DNA of 12,473 nt from Magnetococcales bacterium. GTDB lineage: Bacteria > Pseudomonadota > Magnetococcia > Magnetococcales > Magnetaquicoccaceae. The notes under the pieces are model-generated. The model did no database searches, had not been told where the DNA came from, and saw only the letters and a program-made list of their open reading frames with translations. The stretch's first letter is position 1; each line of letters starts with the position of its first letter. A program made the position numbers and the translations under genes. The stretch covers positions 1-12,473 of the forward strand of contig JADGCR010000047.1 of assembly GCA_015228895.1 (NCBI GenBank), in the 5' to 3' direction. Positions 1 to 7,375 of the stretch are shown in pieces.

Positions 1-66
1 GGGGGAGGTTGTGTTGACCTGTGGGGTTGTGTGTTGGGGAAGGGTTTGTCGGGAGGGGGGGGGGGG
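1..66. repeat. G-rich low-complexity tract with a 12-G run
   Basis: About 62% of these 66 bases are G, 17 are T and only three are C. The tract holds separate G runs (1-5, 23-26, 36-39, 42-44, 51-53) and ends in an uninterrupted run of 12 G at 55-66. I see no gene in it. Spaced G runs like these can form a G-quadruplex on the plus strand, and a long G run is prone to slippage. It lies downstream of the lptG stop. It could also be a poor-quality sequence end, since it sits at the window edge. Confidence 0.6.
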
Positions 67-83
67 AGAATTAGCGGATTCTC
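66..83 (-). terminator. Possible stem-loop after lptG
   Basis: A perfect 6-bp inverted repeat, GAGAAT and ATTCTC with a 6-nt loop, lies about 20 nt beyond the lptG stop codon. On the lptG (minus) strand it is followed by a C run, not by the U tract of a classical intrinsic terminator. It may be a weak or Rho-assisted 3' end, or chance. Confidence 0.25.
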
Positions 84-101
84 GTTCCTGCGCCAACAGG
101 G

Positions 102-1190
102 TCATTTACGTCTGCCAGGAGTGGCTTGATGGAGCAGCAGATAACCCGCGATGCCGGTGAAGAAGACCAGCGGCGCCCAGGCCGCCAGGATGGGGGGGAG
201 ACGACCTCCCAGACCCAGGGCCGTGGCCAGGTCGCCGATGACGAACATGGCGAAGCCCAGCAGCAGCCCGAACAGGATCGAGCGCAGGGTCCCTCCGGAG
301 CGGGGCAGTCGCAGGGCGAAGGGAAAGGCCAGCAGGATGGCGGCCAGAGAGGTGAAGGGGGCCGCCAGCTTGCGGTGGAAGATGACCCGGTGGCGCGTGG
401 CGTCCTGACCGGACTGTTCCAGCAACGCCCCGAGGGTCCACAGCTCCCGCAGGGAGAGCTGCTGGGGCACCGGGGTGGTCCCGGTCAGCCGTTCCGGGTC
501 GAGAACCACATCCCAGCCCCGTTGCCGGAACGGGGTGATCCTGGGCAGGGGCAGGAACTGATAGTCCACCCCCTCCATCAGTTGCCAGCATCCTTCGTTC
601 AGGTGCGCCGATTTGGCTTCCAGACGGGCGGTCATGTGGTGCTGGTCGTCAAAGGTGAAGATCATCACCCCGTGGAGGGTGGCGGTCAGGGAGTCGGCCC
701 GCCTGGCGTGGATGATCTGCTGGCCGCTGCGCACCCACAGATCCCCGGTTTCCGTGGCCGGGGCGATGTGACGGTCGGTGATGCGGTCTTCCAGCTTCTG
801 GGCGATGCTGATGGTGTGGGGCGCGATCTGGTCCAGCAACAGGATATGCCCCCCCGCGATGAGCAGACCCCCCAGCAGGAAGGGGATCAGAATCTGGTTG
901 TGGGAGAGTCCGCTGGCCCGCATGATGGTGATTTCATGTTGCCGGGTGAGGCGGGAGATCACCACCAGGGTGGTCAACAGGACCATGGAGGGGGTCAGCA
1001 TGCCGAGAAAATTGGGTATGCGGCTGACGATCAGCAGAAAGAGGTCCGTGATGTTGAAATAAGGCTTCTGGGAGAAACGGCGGATGTTCTCGATGCCGTC
1101 GATGAGCAGGAACAGGCCGATAAAGATGGTGACGATCTTCAGGAAACCCAGCAGAAAGAGTTTCATCAGGTAGTGAAACAGAATCGGCAC
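102..1190 (-). CDS. lptG: LPS export ABC transporter permease LptG
   Basis: Inner-membrane permease subunit of the LptB2FG complex, which extracts lipopolysaccharide from the inner membrane and passes it to the LptC-LptA bridge. The 362-residue protein has the YjgP/YjgQ layout: hydrophobic helices near residues 10-30, 50-80 and 97-115, a periplasmic beta-rich domain around 130-255, and three more helices in the last 85 residues. The segment HEITIMRASGLS (residues 85-96) is the coupling helix that contacts the LptB ATPase; E86 corresponds to the conserved glutamate there. The start is a GTG at 1190, only 4 bp after the lptF stop, so the two genes are surely cotranscribed and probably translationally coupled. 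An in-frame ATG at 1166 would remove only eight residues and is the alternative start. Assignment as LptG, not a second LptF, rests on gene order and sequence; the family is clear. Confidence 0.93.
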   Translation of the reverse strand: MPILFHYLMKLFLLGFLKIVTIFIGLFLLIDGIENIRRFSQKPYFNITDLFLLIVSRIPNFLGMLTPSMVLLTTLVVISRLTRQHEITIMRASGLSHNQILIPFLLGGLLIAGGHILLLDQIAPHTISIAQKLEDRITDRHIAPATETGDLWVRSGQQIIHARRADSLTATLHGVMIFTFDDQHHMTARLEAKSAHLNEGCWQLMEGVDYQFLPLPRITPFRQRGWDVVLDPERLTGTTPVPQQLSLRELWTLGALLEQSGQDATRHRVIFHRKLAAPFTSLAAILLAFPFALRLPRSGGTLRSILFGLLLGFAMFVIGDLATALGLGGRLPPILAAWAPLVFFTGIAGYLLLHQATPGRRK

Positions 1191-1194
1191 GGTA

Positions 1195-2373
1195 TCACGG
1201 ATCTCCCTGGGTTGGGGGGGGGCGCAGCAGCCGTTGGGGAAACCAGGTGAGCGCCTGGGTCAGCCACCAGCTTCCCATGATGGAGCGTCCGCGCATCGTG
1301 AGAAAATAGACGTGCACGGTCAACAGGGCCATGCAAAGATTGGGAATCCAGAAACCCGCCAACGGCGAGAGCGCCCCCTTGCCGGCCAAAGCCTCCCCGG
1401 AGGCCAGCAGCAGGAAATGGAGGATCAGGATCAACAGGGCGGCGATGAAGCCGTATCCCTTCGAGGAGCGGTGGGACTGTTGCATGCCCAGGGGGATGGC
1501 CAGCATCCCCATGATCAGGGTGGCCGCCGGAAACGCCAGGCGACGGTGCCACTCCATGCGCGCCGGATGATTTTGTTCCGGTGGACCATGGTGGATGATG
1601 TGGTAGAGTTCCCCGGGTCCCATTTCGTCCAGCCCCTCTTTTTTGTGGAGGGGAATCAGGCCCAGCACCAACTCCAGTCCCAGGTCGAAGGTGGCGAACT
1701 GCATGTGGCGGTAATGTCCCCCGGCCGTGACCCAGTGGCGGCTTCCCTCTTCCAGGAAGAGGGCGGCCTTGTTGTCCGCCCCGGTGTGGGGATGGGCGCG
1801 CTGGGCGGTGATGGTGACCGCCTCGGCGGGGTTGCGCTGGTCATGGATCAGAATCCCTTCCAGGGTGCCGGTTTTGGGGTCCTGGTGGTCGATGTAGATC
1901 GTCATGCCGGGTATGTCCCGGTTGAAAGTCTTGGGTTGTACCGCCAAAGCGGTATTGGACGAAAGAAGTGAGCTTTTAAGTAATGAAAACTCATAAAACG
2001 CCTGTGGCACCCAAATCCAGTTGAGCAGCAGGGAGATTATGGTGAAAATGACGATCAACAGGCCGATGGGACGGGTGAGTTGCACGATGCTGATCCCGCT
2101 GGCCTTGATGATGATCAGTTCGTTATCCTGAGCCATGCGTCCCATGGCCAGCAGGATGCCGCTCAGGAGGGCCATGGGCAGGGTGCCCACCATGAACTGG
2201 GGGATGGCCAGCAGGATCAGTTGTTGCAGGACGTGGATGGACGCCCCCTTGTTGACCCATAGATCCACGAGGAGCAGCACCTGGGGGAGCATCACCAGAC
2301 CGGTCAGGGTTCCCAGGGCCAGCAGGGAGGTCTGGGCGCAGTCGATGAAAAGATAGCGGGCGAGACGTTTCAT
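1195..2373 (-). CDS. lptF: LPS export ABC transporter permease LptF
   Basis: Partner permease of LptG in the LptB2FG lipopolysaccharide exporter. From the ATG at 2373 the protein has 392 residues. It shows three N-terminal helices (about 13-37, 50-78, 102-124), a soluble periplasmic beta-jellyroll region (about 130-265) and three C-terminal helices (about 280-298, 306-327, 338-360). The coupling-helix motif NELIIIKASGIS (84-95) carries E85, matching the LptB-contacting glutamate of the family. An in-frame ATG at 2391 would add six residues (MIPYCP). Neither start has a clear Shine-Dalgarno sequence; I prefer 2373 because the family begins close to the RYL motif. The C-terminus is unusual in carrying a proline run (PPP near residue 386) encoded across a 9-base homopolymer (1214-1222). 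The gene is divergent from pepA, a common proteobacterial arrangement. Confidence 0.93.
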   Translation of the reverse strand: MKRLARYLFIDCAQTSLLALGTLTGLVMLPQVLLLVDLWVNKGASIHVLQQLILLAIPQFMVGTLPMALLSGILLAMGRMAQDNELIIIKASGISIVQLTRPIGLLIVIFTIISLLLNWIWVPQAFYEFSLLKSSLLSSNTALAVQPKTFNRDIPGMTIYIDHQDPKTGTLEGILIHDQRNPAEAVTITAQRAHPHTGADNKAALFLEEGSRHWVTAGGHYRHMQFATFDLGLELVLGLIPLHKKEGLDEMGPGELYHIIHHGPPEQNHPARMEWHRRLAFPAATLIMGMLAIPLGMQQSHRSSKGYGFIAALLILILHFLLLASGEALAGKGALSPLAGFWIPNLCMALLTVHVYFLTMRGRSIMGSWWLTQALTWFPQRLLRPPPTQGDP

Positions 2374-2391
2374 GGGGCAATAGGGTATCAT

Positions 2392-2451
2392 CTTTTTTTT
2401 CGGTTTGTCTCGTGGTTATTGTTTTTTACATCCAACAAGGAATGGGTAACG
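2392..2451. promoter_or_regulatory. Divergent lptF/pepA intergenic region
   Basis: This 60-78 bp AT-richer gap must carry promoters for both the lptFG and pepA operons. It contains T runs (2393-2400 and 2422-2427). A weak plus-strand candidate is TTGTCT (2405-2410) with TACATC (2427-2432), 16 bp apart, but the match is poor. The pepA ribosome-binding site AAGGA lies at 2437-2441. I cannot place the promoters with confidence. Confidence 0.35.
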
Positions 2452-3978
2452 ATGTCGGAGAAGCCTTTGAAAATTGACGTGGCCACGGGTCCGGTCCCCA
2501 CCTGGCAGGCGGATGCGCTGGTGATTGGCGTTTATCAGGGGGGGGAACCCCAACCCGCCCTCGCCTTGTGCGGGGTGATCGTGGAGCAGGAGGTGCAGCG
2601 GGTTCTGAAGGCGGGCTGGATGCGGGGGGACAGCGGGGAGACGCTGTTTCTGCCCACCCCTCTGGCCAGCGGATTGAAAGTGGCGCGGTTGCTGCTGTTG
2701 GGTTTGGGCAAGGAGAAATCCCTCACGCTGGAGAGTTTCCGCGCGCTGGGGGCGACTCTGGTGAAGGCGTGCGAAAAGAGCGGCGTGGACGCGGCGGTCT
2801 GTCTGCTCGCCTTGGACAAGCATCACGGCTTCAAGCACTGGCAGATTCTGGAGTCCATGGCCGAGGGCGCCTGGCTGGGACGCTACCGTTACGACACGCT
2901 GCAAAGCGGCAACAAGAAAGAGAATCACCGGCACATGATGGAGAAACTGCTCTTCGGCATCCGGGAGGAGCGGGCGGAGCGGTGTCGGAAGCTGTTCGAC
3001 AAGGTGGAGAAGATCGTCACCGGGGTGATTCTGGCCCGTGATCTGGCCAACACTCCCGGCAATCTCATGACCCCGGACATCCTGGCCAGGAAGGCCAGGG
3101 AGATGGCGGAACGGTTGCCCGTCAAGACCACGGTCCACTCCGGCAGCTCCCTGGTGCAGAAGGGGATGAACGGCATTCTGGCGGTGGGGCAGGGGAGCGT
3201 CAACCCCCCCTGTCTGATTGTCATGGAGTACCGCAAGGGGGGGGATCGCCCCACCCTGGCGGTGGTGGGCAAGGCGATCACTTTCGATGCCGGGGGCATC
3301 TCCCTGAAGCCCTCGGACAAGTTGGAGGAGATGAAATACGACATGTGCGGCGGTGCGGCGGTGTTCGGTTTCATGCACGCCATCGCCGAGATGAAGTTGC
3401 CGGTGAATGTGGTGGGGTTGGTGCCGGCGGCGGAGAATCTCCCGTCGGGTTCGGCCCAGCGGCCCGGGGATGTGATCAAGACCGCCAGTGGGGTGATGGT
3501 GGAGGTGGTCAACACCGATGCCGAGGGACGCCTGATCCTGGCGGACGCCTTGCATCACGCCGCCTCCTTCGATCCGGATGTGATCATCGATCTGGCCACC
3601 CTCACCGGGGCCTGCGTGATCGCCCTGGGTTCCCACGTCAGCGGTGTGCTGGGCAACAGCGACGACCTGCTGCAACGCCTCAAGAAGGCGGGTGAGGCCG
3701 CGGGGGAACGGTTGTGGCCGCTGCCGTTGTATCATGAGTATCAGGAGCAGATCAAATCGGTGTTCGCCGACATCAAGAATGTGGGTGGCCGGGAGGCCGG
3801 TGCCATCACCGCCGCCTGTTTTCTCTCCCGGTTCGTGGATGACGAGCGGGCCTGGGCCCATGTGGACATCGCCGGCACCGCCTTCGACATGTCCGGCAAC
3901 AAGCCCCATGTTCCCAAGGGAGCGGTGGGGGTGGGGGTGCGTCTGCTCTGTCGTTATGTGGCCAAAGAGCGGCTGTAG
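2452..3978 (+). CDS. pepA: Leucyl aminopeptidase PepA (M17 family)
   Basis: Cytosolic dizinc/dimanganese aminopeptidase that removes N-terminal residues, typically leucine, from peptides; in some bacteria PepA also acts as a DNA-binding protein. The 508-residue length is close to that of the E. coli enzyme (about 500). The N-terminal macro-like domain covers about 1-170 and the M17 catalytic domain about 190-505. Metal ligands and catalytic residues are intact: K274 and D279 in GKAITFDAGG, catalytic K286, D297 in KYDMCG, and D356/E358 with catalytic R360 in the signature NTDAEGRL. The first motif usually reads GKG.TFDSGG, so A replaces G and S here, a mild deviation. The ATG at 2452 is preceded by AAGGA 10 bp upstream; a TTG at 2419 in the same frame is less likely. 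holC follows within about 25 bp. Confidence 0.96.
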   Translation: MSEKPLKIDVATGPVPTWQADALVIGVYQGGEPQPALALCGVIVEQEVQRVLKAGWMRGDSGETLFLPTPLASGLKVARLLLLGLGKEKSLTLESFRALGATLVKACEKSGVDAAVCLLALDKHHGFKHWQILESMAEGAWLGRYRYDTLQSGNKKENHRHMMEKLLFGIREERAERCRKLFDKVEKIVTGVILARDLANTPGNLMTPDILARKAREMAERLPVKTTVHSGSSLVQKGMNGILAVGQGSVNPPCLIVMEYRKGGDRPTLAVVGKAITFDAGGISLKPSDKLEEMKYDMCGGAAVFGFMHAIAEMKLPVNVVGLVPAAENLPSGSAQRPGDVIKTASGVMVEVVNTDAEGRLILADALHHAASFDPDVIIDLATLTGACVIALGSHVSGVLGNSDDLLQRLKKAGEAAGERLWPLPLYHEYQEQIKSVFADIKNVGGREAGAITAACFLSRFVDDERAWAHVDIAGTAFDMSGNKPHVPKGAVGVGVRLLCRYVAKERL

Positions 3979-4002
3979 GTCATGGCGCGGGTCAAGGAGG
4001 GG

Positions 4003-4455
4003 ATGCCCGTCGTGCGTTTCTATCAGTTGGCCGCCTCCTCGTCGGAGGTGGCCCTGCTGGGCATTCTGGTCAAGATCCTGGAGCGGGGGAGCCGGGCCTG
4101 TCTGCTGGCGCAGGACGCGCTCCAGGTGCAGCGGCTGGATGAGCTGTTGTGGCGTCAGCCAGCGGACCGTTTTCTGGCCCACGGTCCCTGGAACGGTCCG
4201 GATCCGGATCGGCAACCCCTGTTGCTGTCCTTGGAACCCGACGACCGCAACGGGGCGACGATTCTGGTGTTGGTCTCCCCGCGACTGGTGGCCGATCCGG
4301 CCCGTTTCGACCTGGTGGTGGATTTCGTCGGCAAACAGGAGGTGGCCTTGGCCCGGGACCGTTATCGGCGTTATCAGCAACAGGGGTGTGCGATGGAGTA
4401 TTGGGCGCACTCCCCGGAAGGCCGCTGGACGCGGCAGGACAAAAAGGAGTCGTGA
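4003..4455 (+). CDS. holC: DNA polymerase III subunit chi (HolC)
   Basis: Chi subunit of the DNA polymerase III clamp-loader complex; in E. coli it binds psi (HolD) and single-strand-binding protein. About 150 residues, the usual family length. Family features visible: the N-terminal RFYQL strand, ACLLAQDALQVQRLDELLW (compare the 'RLDE.LW' motif), the F.AHG segment, LVVDFVG and the final RERYR-like ARDRYRRYQQQG. The position directly after pepA is the classical pepA-holC arrangement. The start is uncertain: ATG 3982 would follow the pepA stop by 3 bp; ATG 4003 gives MPVVRFYQL; GTG 4012 lies at better distance from the strong AAGGAGG at 3994-4000. I chose 4003 as a compromise with family N-termini. 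Confidence 0.85.
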   Translation: MPVVRFYQLAASSSEVALLGILVKILERGSRACLLAQDALQVQRLDELLWRQPADRFLAHGPWNGPDPDRQPLLLSLEPDDRNGATILVLVSPRLVADPARFDLVVDFVGKQEVALARDRYRRYQQQGCAMEYWAHSPEGRWTRQDKKES

Positions 4456-4800
4456 ATGATCCAGCCCACGGTTTCGACGATTGTGTTGTTGGTCTGTTCC
4501 AACGTGTTCATGACCTTCGCCTGGTATGCCCATCTCAGGAATCTCAATGAGCGGGCCTGGTATGTGGCGGCTCTGGTGAGCTGGGGCATCGCCCTGTTCG
4601 AATATCTGTTGCAGGTGCCCGCCAACCGGATCGGTTTCACGGTGATGACCCTGCCCCAGCTCAAGATCCTTCAGGAGACCATCACCCTGGTGGTGTTCAT
4701 TCCCTTTGCCGTTTTCTACATGGGGCAACCGCTGAAGCTGGATTTTCTCTGGGCGGGGTTGTGTCTGATGGGTGCGGTTTATTTCATTTTCCGCGCATGA
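4456..4800 (+). CDS. DMT-like DUF486 membrane protein
   Basis: A 114-residue inner-membrane protein with four predicted helices (about 5-22, 34-52, 70-88, 94-112), matching the small DUF486 family, which is related to drug/metabolite transporters. The sequence pattern (SNVFMTFAWYAHL near the start, VPANRIG in the middle, LPQLKILQE before helix 3) is characteristic of that family. The substrate is not known. AAGGAG at 4444-4449 lies 6 bp ahead of the ATG, which directly abuts the holC stop codon, so it is in the pepA-holC operon. Such a small protein probably works as a dimer; this is inference. In many bacteria valS follows holC; it does not here. Confidence 0.82.
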   Translation: MIQPTVSTIVLLVCSNVFMTFAWYAHLRNLNERAWYVAALVSWGIALFEYLLQVPANRIGFTVMTLPQLKILQETITLVVFIPFAVFYMGQPLKLDFLWAGLCLMGAVYFIFRA

Positions 4801-5426
4801 TCTTTCTTGGCCTGGCGCTCTGTTTCATCATCCCCGCCTGGAGTCCGTCGGCGTTTTTTCTGTTCGTTGTCGGACTCGCCCATTATGCGATTCACGATCT
4901 TCTGACGGGGCGACGGTTGCACGACAAACCCTATTTTGGTATCGCCGCCGATGGCGTCAGCAAAAGAGACCGGGTTTACGTCTGGTATCAGATCCTCCTG
5001 ATCGCCGGTTATGGATATCTGCTGGCCTGTTCCCGGGCGGGTCTGTTTTTCTATCTGGCGCTGGTGTTCGCGATCAGTCTGACATGGCGGGAAAAATTGG
5101 CGGACCTCCATGCGCGGCGTCGTTTTTATTACCATTTTTCCCTGGTGATCGGCCTGGGCCACTCCCTGCTGCTGATCCTGTCGGAACGGCTGACGCTGGA
5201 GGCGGCCTGGTGGGAGCGCTGGATGCAACTGGTGTCCGCGCCCACGAACCTCTGTGGTCTCGCGCAGGTTTTCGATGCCTTCAACGCCCTGGCCGCCGCG
5301 ATCATCCAGCTGTTGCCCTTTCCGTTGAATGTTCTGCTGGTGCCTTTGAACCTCAATCTGTTGTATGGGCCTTTGGTGGCTGTCGGAGTGCTGGGAGTGC
5401 TCAAGGCCAGGGCGGCGGTCGGGTGA
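4797..5426 (+). CDS. Polytopic membrane protein of unknown function
   Basis: A 209-residue, strongly hydrophobic protein that I do not recognise. Predicted helices lie at about 3-33, 60-95 (probably two), 109-130, 150-172 and 178-202. Between the first and second helical blocks is a polar loop rich in charged residues (LTGRRLHDKPYFGIAADG, about 36-53), and a second basic stretch, WREKLADLHARRR (97-109). The helices are aromatic-rich, and the loop after the fourth contains WWERWMQL. The start overlaps the stop of the DUF486 gene as ATGA (4797-4800), which points to translational coupling; there is no Shine-Dalgarno sequence of its own. An upstream ATG in the same frame at 4761 lies inside the DUF486 gene and is less likely. 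The gene ends 21 bp from the convergent gmhA. Confidence 0.75.
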   Translation: MIFLGLALCFIIPAWSPSAFFLFVVGLAHYAIHDLLTGRRLHDKPYFGIAADGVSKRDRVYVWYQILLIAGYGYLLACSRAGLFFYLALVFAISLTWREKLADLHARRRFYYHFSLVIGLGHSLLLILSERLTLEAAWWERWMQLVSAPTNLCGLAQVFDAFNALAAAIIQLLPFPLNVLLVPLNLNLLYGPLVAVGVLGVLKARAAVG

Positions 5427-5447
5427 GCCCGGCGGGTCTCCCGGCGG

Positions 5448-6071
5448 TCACAGGCGGGTGAGTGCGCCCCGGTCCAGCAGAAGGTCCTCGATGGCTTCCA
5501 TGAGGGCGTGGCCCACGGTGATGTGGACCTCCTGGATGCGTCCGGTCTCTTTGGAGGGGACCACGATGGCCAGATCGCACCACGGCAGGGCCTGACCTCC
5601 CTGGCCTCCCAGCAGGCCCATGGTGACGATCCCCATCCCCCGCGCGGTTTTCATCGCCTCGATGACGTTCGGCGAGTTGCCGGAGGTGGTGATGCCCAGC
5701 AGCACATCTCCCGGGCGGCCCAAGGCCCGGGTCATGCGGGCGTAGAACACCTCGTAGCTGTAGTCGTTGCCGCAGGCGGTCATGGAGGAGGTGTCCAACG
5801 CCAGCGCCAGCGCCGGAACCCCCTGCCGGTTGACCTCCGGACGCAGCCGCACCAGCAGCTCCGCGGCCAGATGCTGGGCGTCCGCGGCCGAGCCGCCGTT
5901 GCCGCACATCAGGATTTTTCCTCCCGCCGCGATGGAGTCGGCGCAACGAATGGCCATCTGCGCGGTCAGGGCCGGAATTTCGGTGGTGAGCACCTGCTGT
6001 TTCAGGTCGATGGAGCGTTGCAGCAGGGCGGTGACGCGGGCTGTGGCCACCGTGGCGGGTCGATTGGGCAT
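5448..6071 (-). CDS. gmhA: Phosphoheptose isomerase (SIS domain)
   Basis: Converts sedoheptulose 7-phosphate to D-glycero-D-manno-heptose 7-phosphate, the first step toward ADP- or GDP-heptose for the LPS core or other glycans. The 207-residue protein is a single SIS domain with the motif CGNGGSAADAQHLAAELL (56-73), the phosphate loop TTSGNS (128-133) and RIQEVHITVGH (178-188). H67, E71, Q180 and H188 match the metal/active-site residues of E. coli GmhA (H61, E65, Q172, H180). Retaining H188 argues against the paralogue DiaA, which has Asn there. The ATG at 6071 has AGGAG about 10 nt upstream. The same frame stays open further upstream, into neuA-HAD, but that part has no SIS similarity. It lies 62 bp after the neuA-HAD gene, probably in one transcript. 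Confidence 0.9.
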   Translation of the reverse strand: MPNRPATVATARVTALLQRSIDLKQQVLTTEIPALTAQMAIRCADSIAAGGKILMCGNGGSAADAQHLAAELLVRLRPEVNRQGVPALALALDTSSMTACGNDYSYEVFYARMTRALGRPGDVLLGITTSGNSPNVIEAMKTARGMGIVTMGLLGGQGGQALPWCDLAIVVPSKETGRIQEVHITVGHALMEAIEDLLLDRGALTRL

Positions 6072-6133
6072 GGGGTCGGTTCTCCTGAGGCTTGAATTGA
6101 AGTGGGACCAGACAGGCGGAATGGCAGGGTTGC

Positions 6134-7315
6134 TCAACTGTCGGGAATGCCCAGGACACTTTCCAGCAGTTCCCGCACGATCCCCGCGCCACCGACGGTC
6201 TTCAAGACCCGCCACGCGGCTTTTTTGACCACTGGCACGGCATCCCCCACCGCGATGGGATAACCCGCCAGCCGCATGGCGGGCAGATCGTTGACGTCGT
6301 TGCCCACGAACAGAATCCGCTCCAGGGAGAAACCATGCTCCCGACACAGAGCCTGCAAGGCGGCACCCTTGTCCTCCACGGCCTGGAGAACCGGCAGTTT
6401 CAGCTTGCCGGCCCGGGCGCTCACCACCGGATTGGTCTCCGTGGACATGATGAAGGCCGGAATCCCGGCCTTGCGCAACAGGCCGAAACCCATGCCGTCC
6501 CCACGGCTGCACACCACCGATTCCATGCCATCCTGGCGCACCAGGACCCGGTTGTCGGTCAATACCCCGTCAAAATCGAACACCACCGCGTCCATCCACT
6601 CCAGGGGATTCCGGCGGGGTGGGGGTTCCGCGCCCGTCTTTTCCACACTCCACTCCTGGGCCATTTTGGGCAAGGTGGGCGCGTCGAGTTCCTGGCTCTC
6701 CTTTTCGTCCATCATGAACAGGGAGATCTTGCCGTCCAGCAACACCTTTCTGCCTTGCAGCAGCGTGGTGCCGGTGATGGTGATGGAACCGTTCTCCCGA
6801 TACAGCCGCTCCTCCTCCGGGATCTCCTGGAAACGGGGGCGGTTGCGGTAATCGTAGTTGGCCTGCGGGTCTTTGGGGTTTTTCCAGAAAAAAGAGTGCA
6901 TGGGACAGACGCTCACCAGGGCGTCCGCCCCATCCGCCTCGAACTGCCAGATGGCCGCGGTCAGACGACCGGGGAGGCGCAACGGGGTGACCGGGTTGAG
7001 GAGAATCACGGCGTGGGGATGAAACTCCTCCTTTTTCCCCAACTCATCCAACAGATGCAGCAGGGCGGGTTCCGGCGGGGAGTGCTCCTTGGCCAGGGAG
7101 ACCGGCAACAGACAGGGCACCTCCGCCCCGGCCTGACGGGCGATCAGGGCCACCTCCTCGCTGTCCGTGGCCACCACGGTGCGCGTCACGGCGGGACAGG
7201 CCAGGGCGTGCTCGATGGACCAGACGAGCAAGGGCTTGCCCGCCAGATCCTGCAGGAATTTGCCGGGCGTGCCTTTGGCGCCGCAGCGGACCGGAATGAT
7301 GGCCAAATAATGCAT
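6134..7315 (-). CDS. CMP-nonulosonate synthetase / HAD phosphatase fusion
   Basis: A 393-residue two-domain protein. Residues 1-225 are a NeuA/KdsB-type cytidylyltransferase that would activate a nonulosonic acid with CTP: AIIPVRCGAKGTPGKF (5-20), LLNPVTPLR (105-113), YRENGSI (172-178) and MMDEKESQEL (201-210) align with the family's nucleotide-binding, substrate and metal motifs. Residues 240-390 are a KdsC/YrbI-like HAD phosphatase with all four motifs: D247/D249 in FDFDGVLTD, S291/T292, K316, and GNDVND (338-343). Such fusions are known, including animal CMAS and bacterial NeuA-type proteins; the HAD part may remove the 9-phosphate or aid oligomerisation. The first motif departs from the usual ARxGSKGxxxKN. 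The ATG at 7315 has only a distant AGGGA in front. It lies between dmeF (60 bp) and gmhA (62 bp). The exact sugar (Neu, Leg, KDN or other) is not decided by sequence. Confidence 0.86.
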   Translation of the reverse strand: MHYLAIIPVRCGAKGTPGKFLQDLAGKPLLVWSIEHALACPAVTRTVVATDSEEVALIARQAGAEVPCLLPVSLAKEHSPPEPALLHLLDELGKKEEFHPHAVILLNPVTPLRLPGRLTAAIWQFEADGADALVSVCPMHSFFWKNPKDPQANYDYRNRPRFQEIPEEERLYRENGSITITGTTLLQGRKVLLDGKISLFMMDEKESQELDAPTLPKMAQEWSVEKTGAEPPPRRNPLEWMDAVVFDFDGVLTDNRVLVRQDGMESVVCSRGDGMGFGLLRKAGIPAFIMSTETNPVVSARAGKLKLPVLQAVEDKGAALQALCREHGFSLERILFVGNDVNDLPAMRLAGYPIAVGDAVPVVKKAAWRVLKTVGGAGIVRELLESVLGIPDS

Positions 7316-7375
7316 GATGATGCGTTGTTTCCCTGGTATCGAGGCGCGGTCAATCTTCGTTTGAGTTTGGGTGTG

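Noticed and set aside
126..1250. Plus-strand frames opposite lptG
   Set aside because: Gln/Gly/Asp-rich translation without domains; the minus-strand gene is clear from its helices and coupling motif.
2416..4728. A 770-codon open frame on the minus strand, opposite pepA, holC and the DUF486 gene
   Set aside because: It is antisense to three convincing genes, rich in His, Gln, Arg and Gly with no domain pattern. High GC suppresses stop codons in this frame.
5427..5447. Inverted CCCGG/CGGG repeats at the convergent junction near gmhA as a shared terminator
   Set aside because: The repeats are mainly direct, not inverted, the best stem is only 4 bp and there is no T tract.
6072..6512. An N-terminal extension of gmhA making a 354-residue protein
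   Set aside because: The extension lies in another frame of neuA-HAD and has no SIS similarity; the ATG at 6071 has its own ribosome-binding site.
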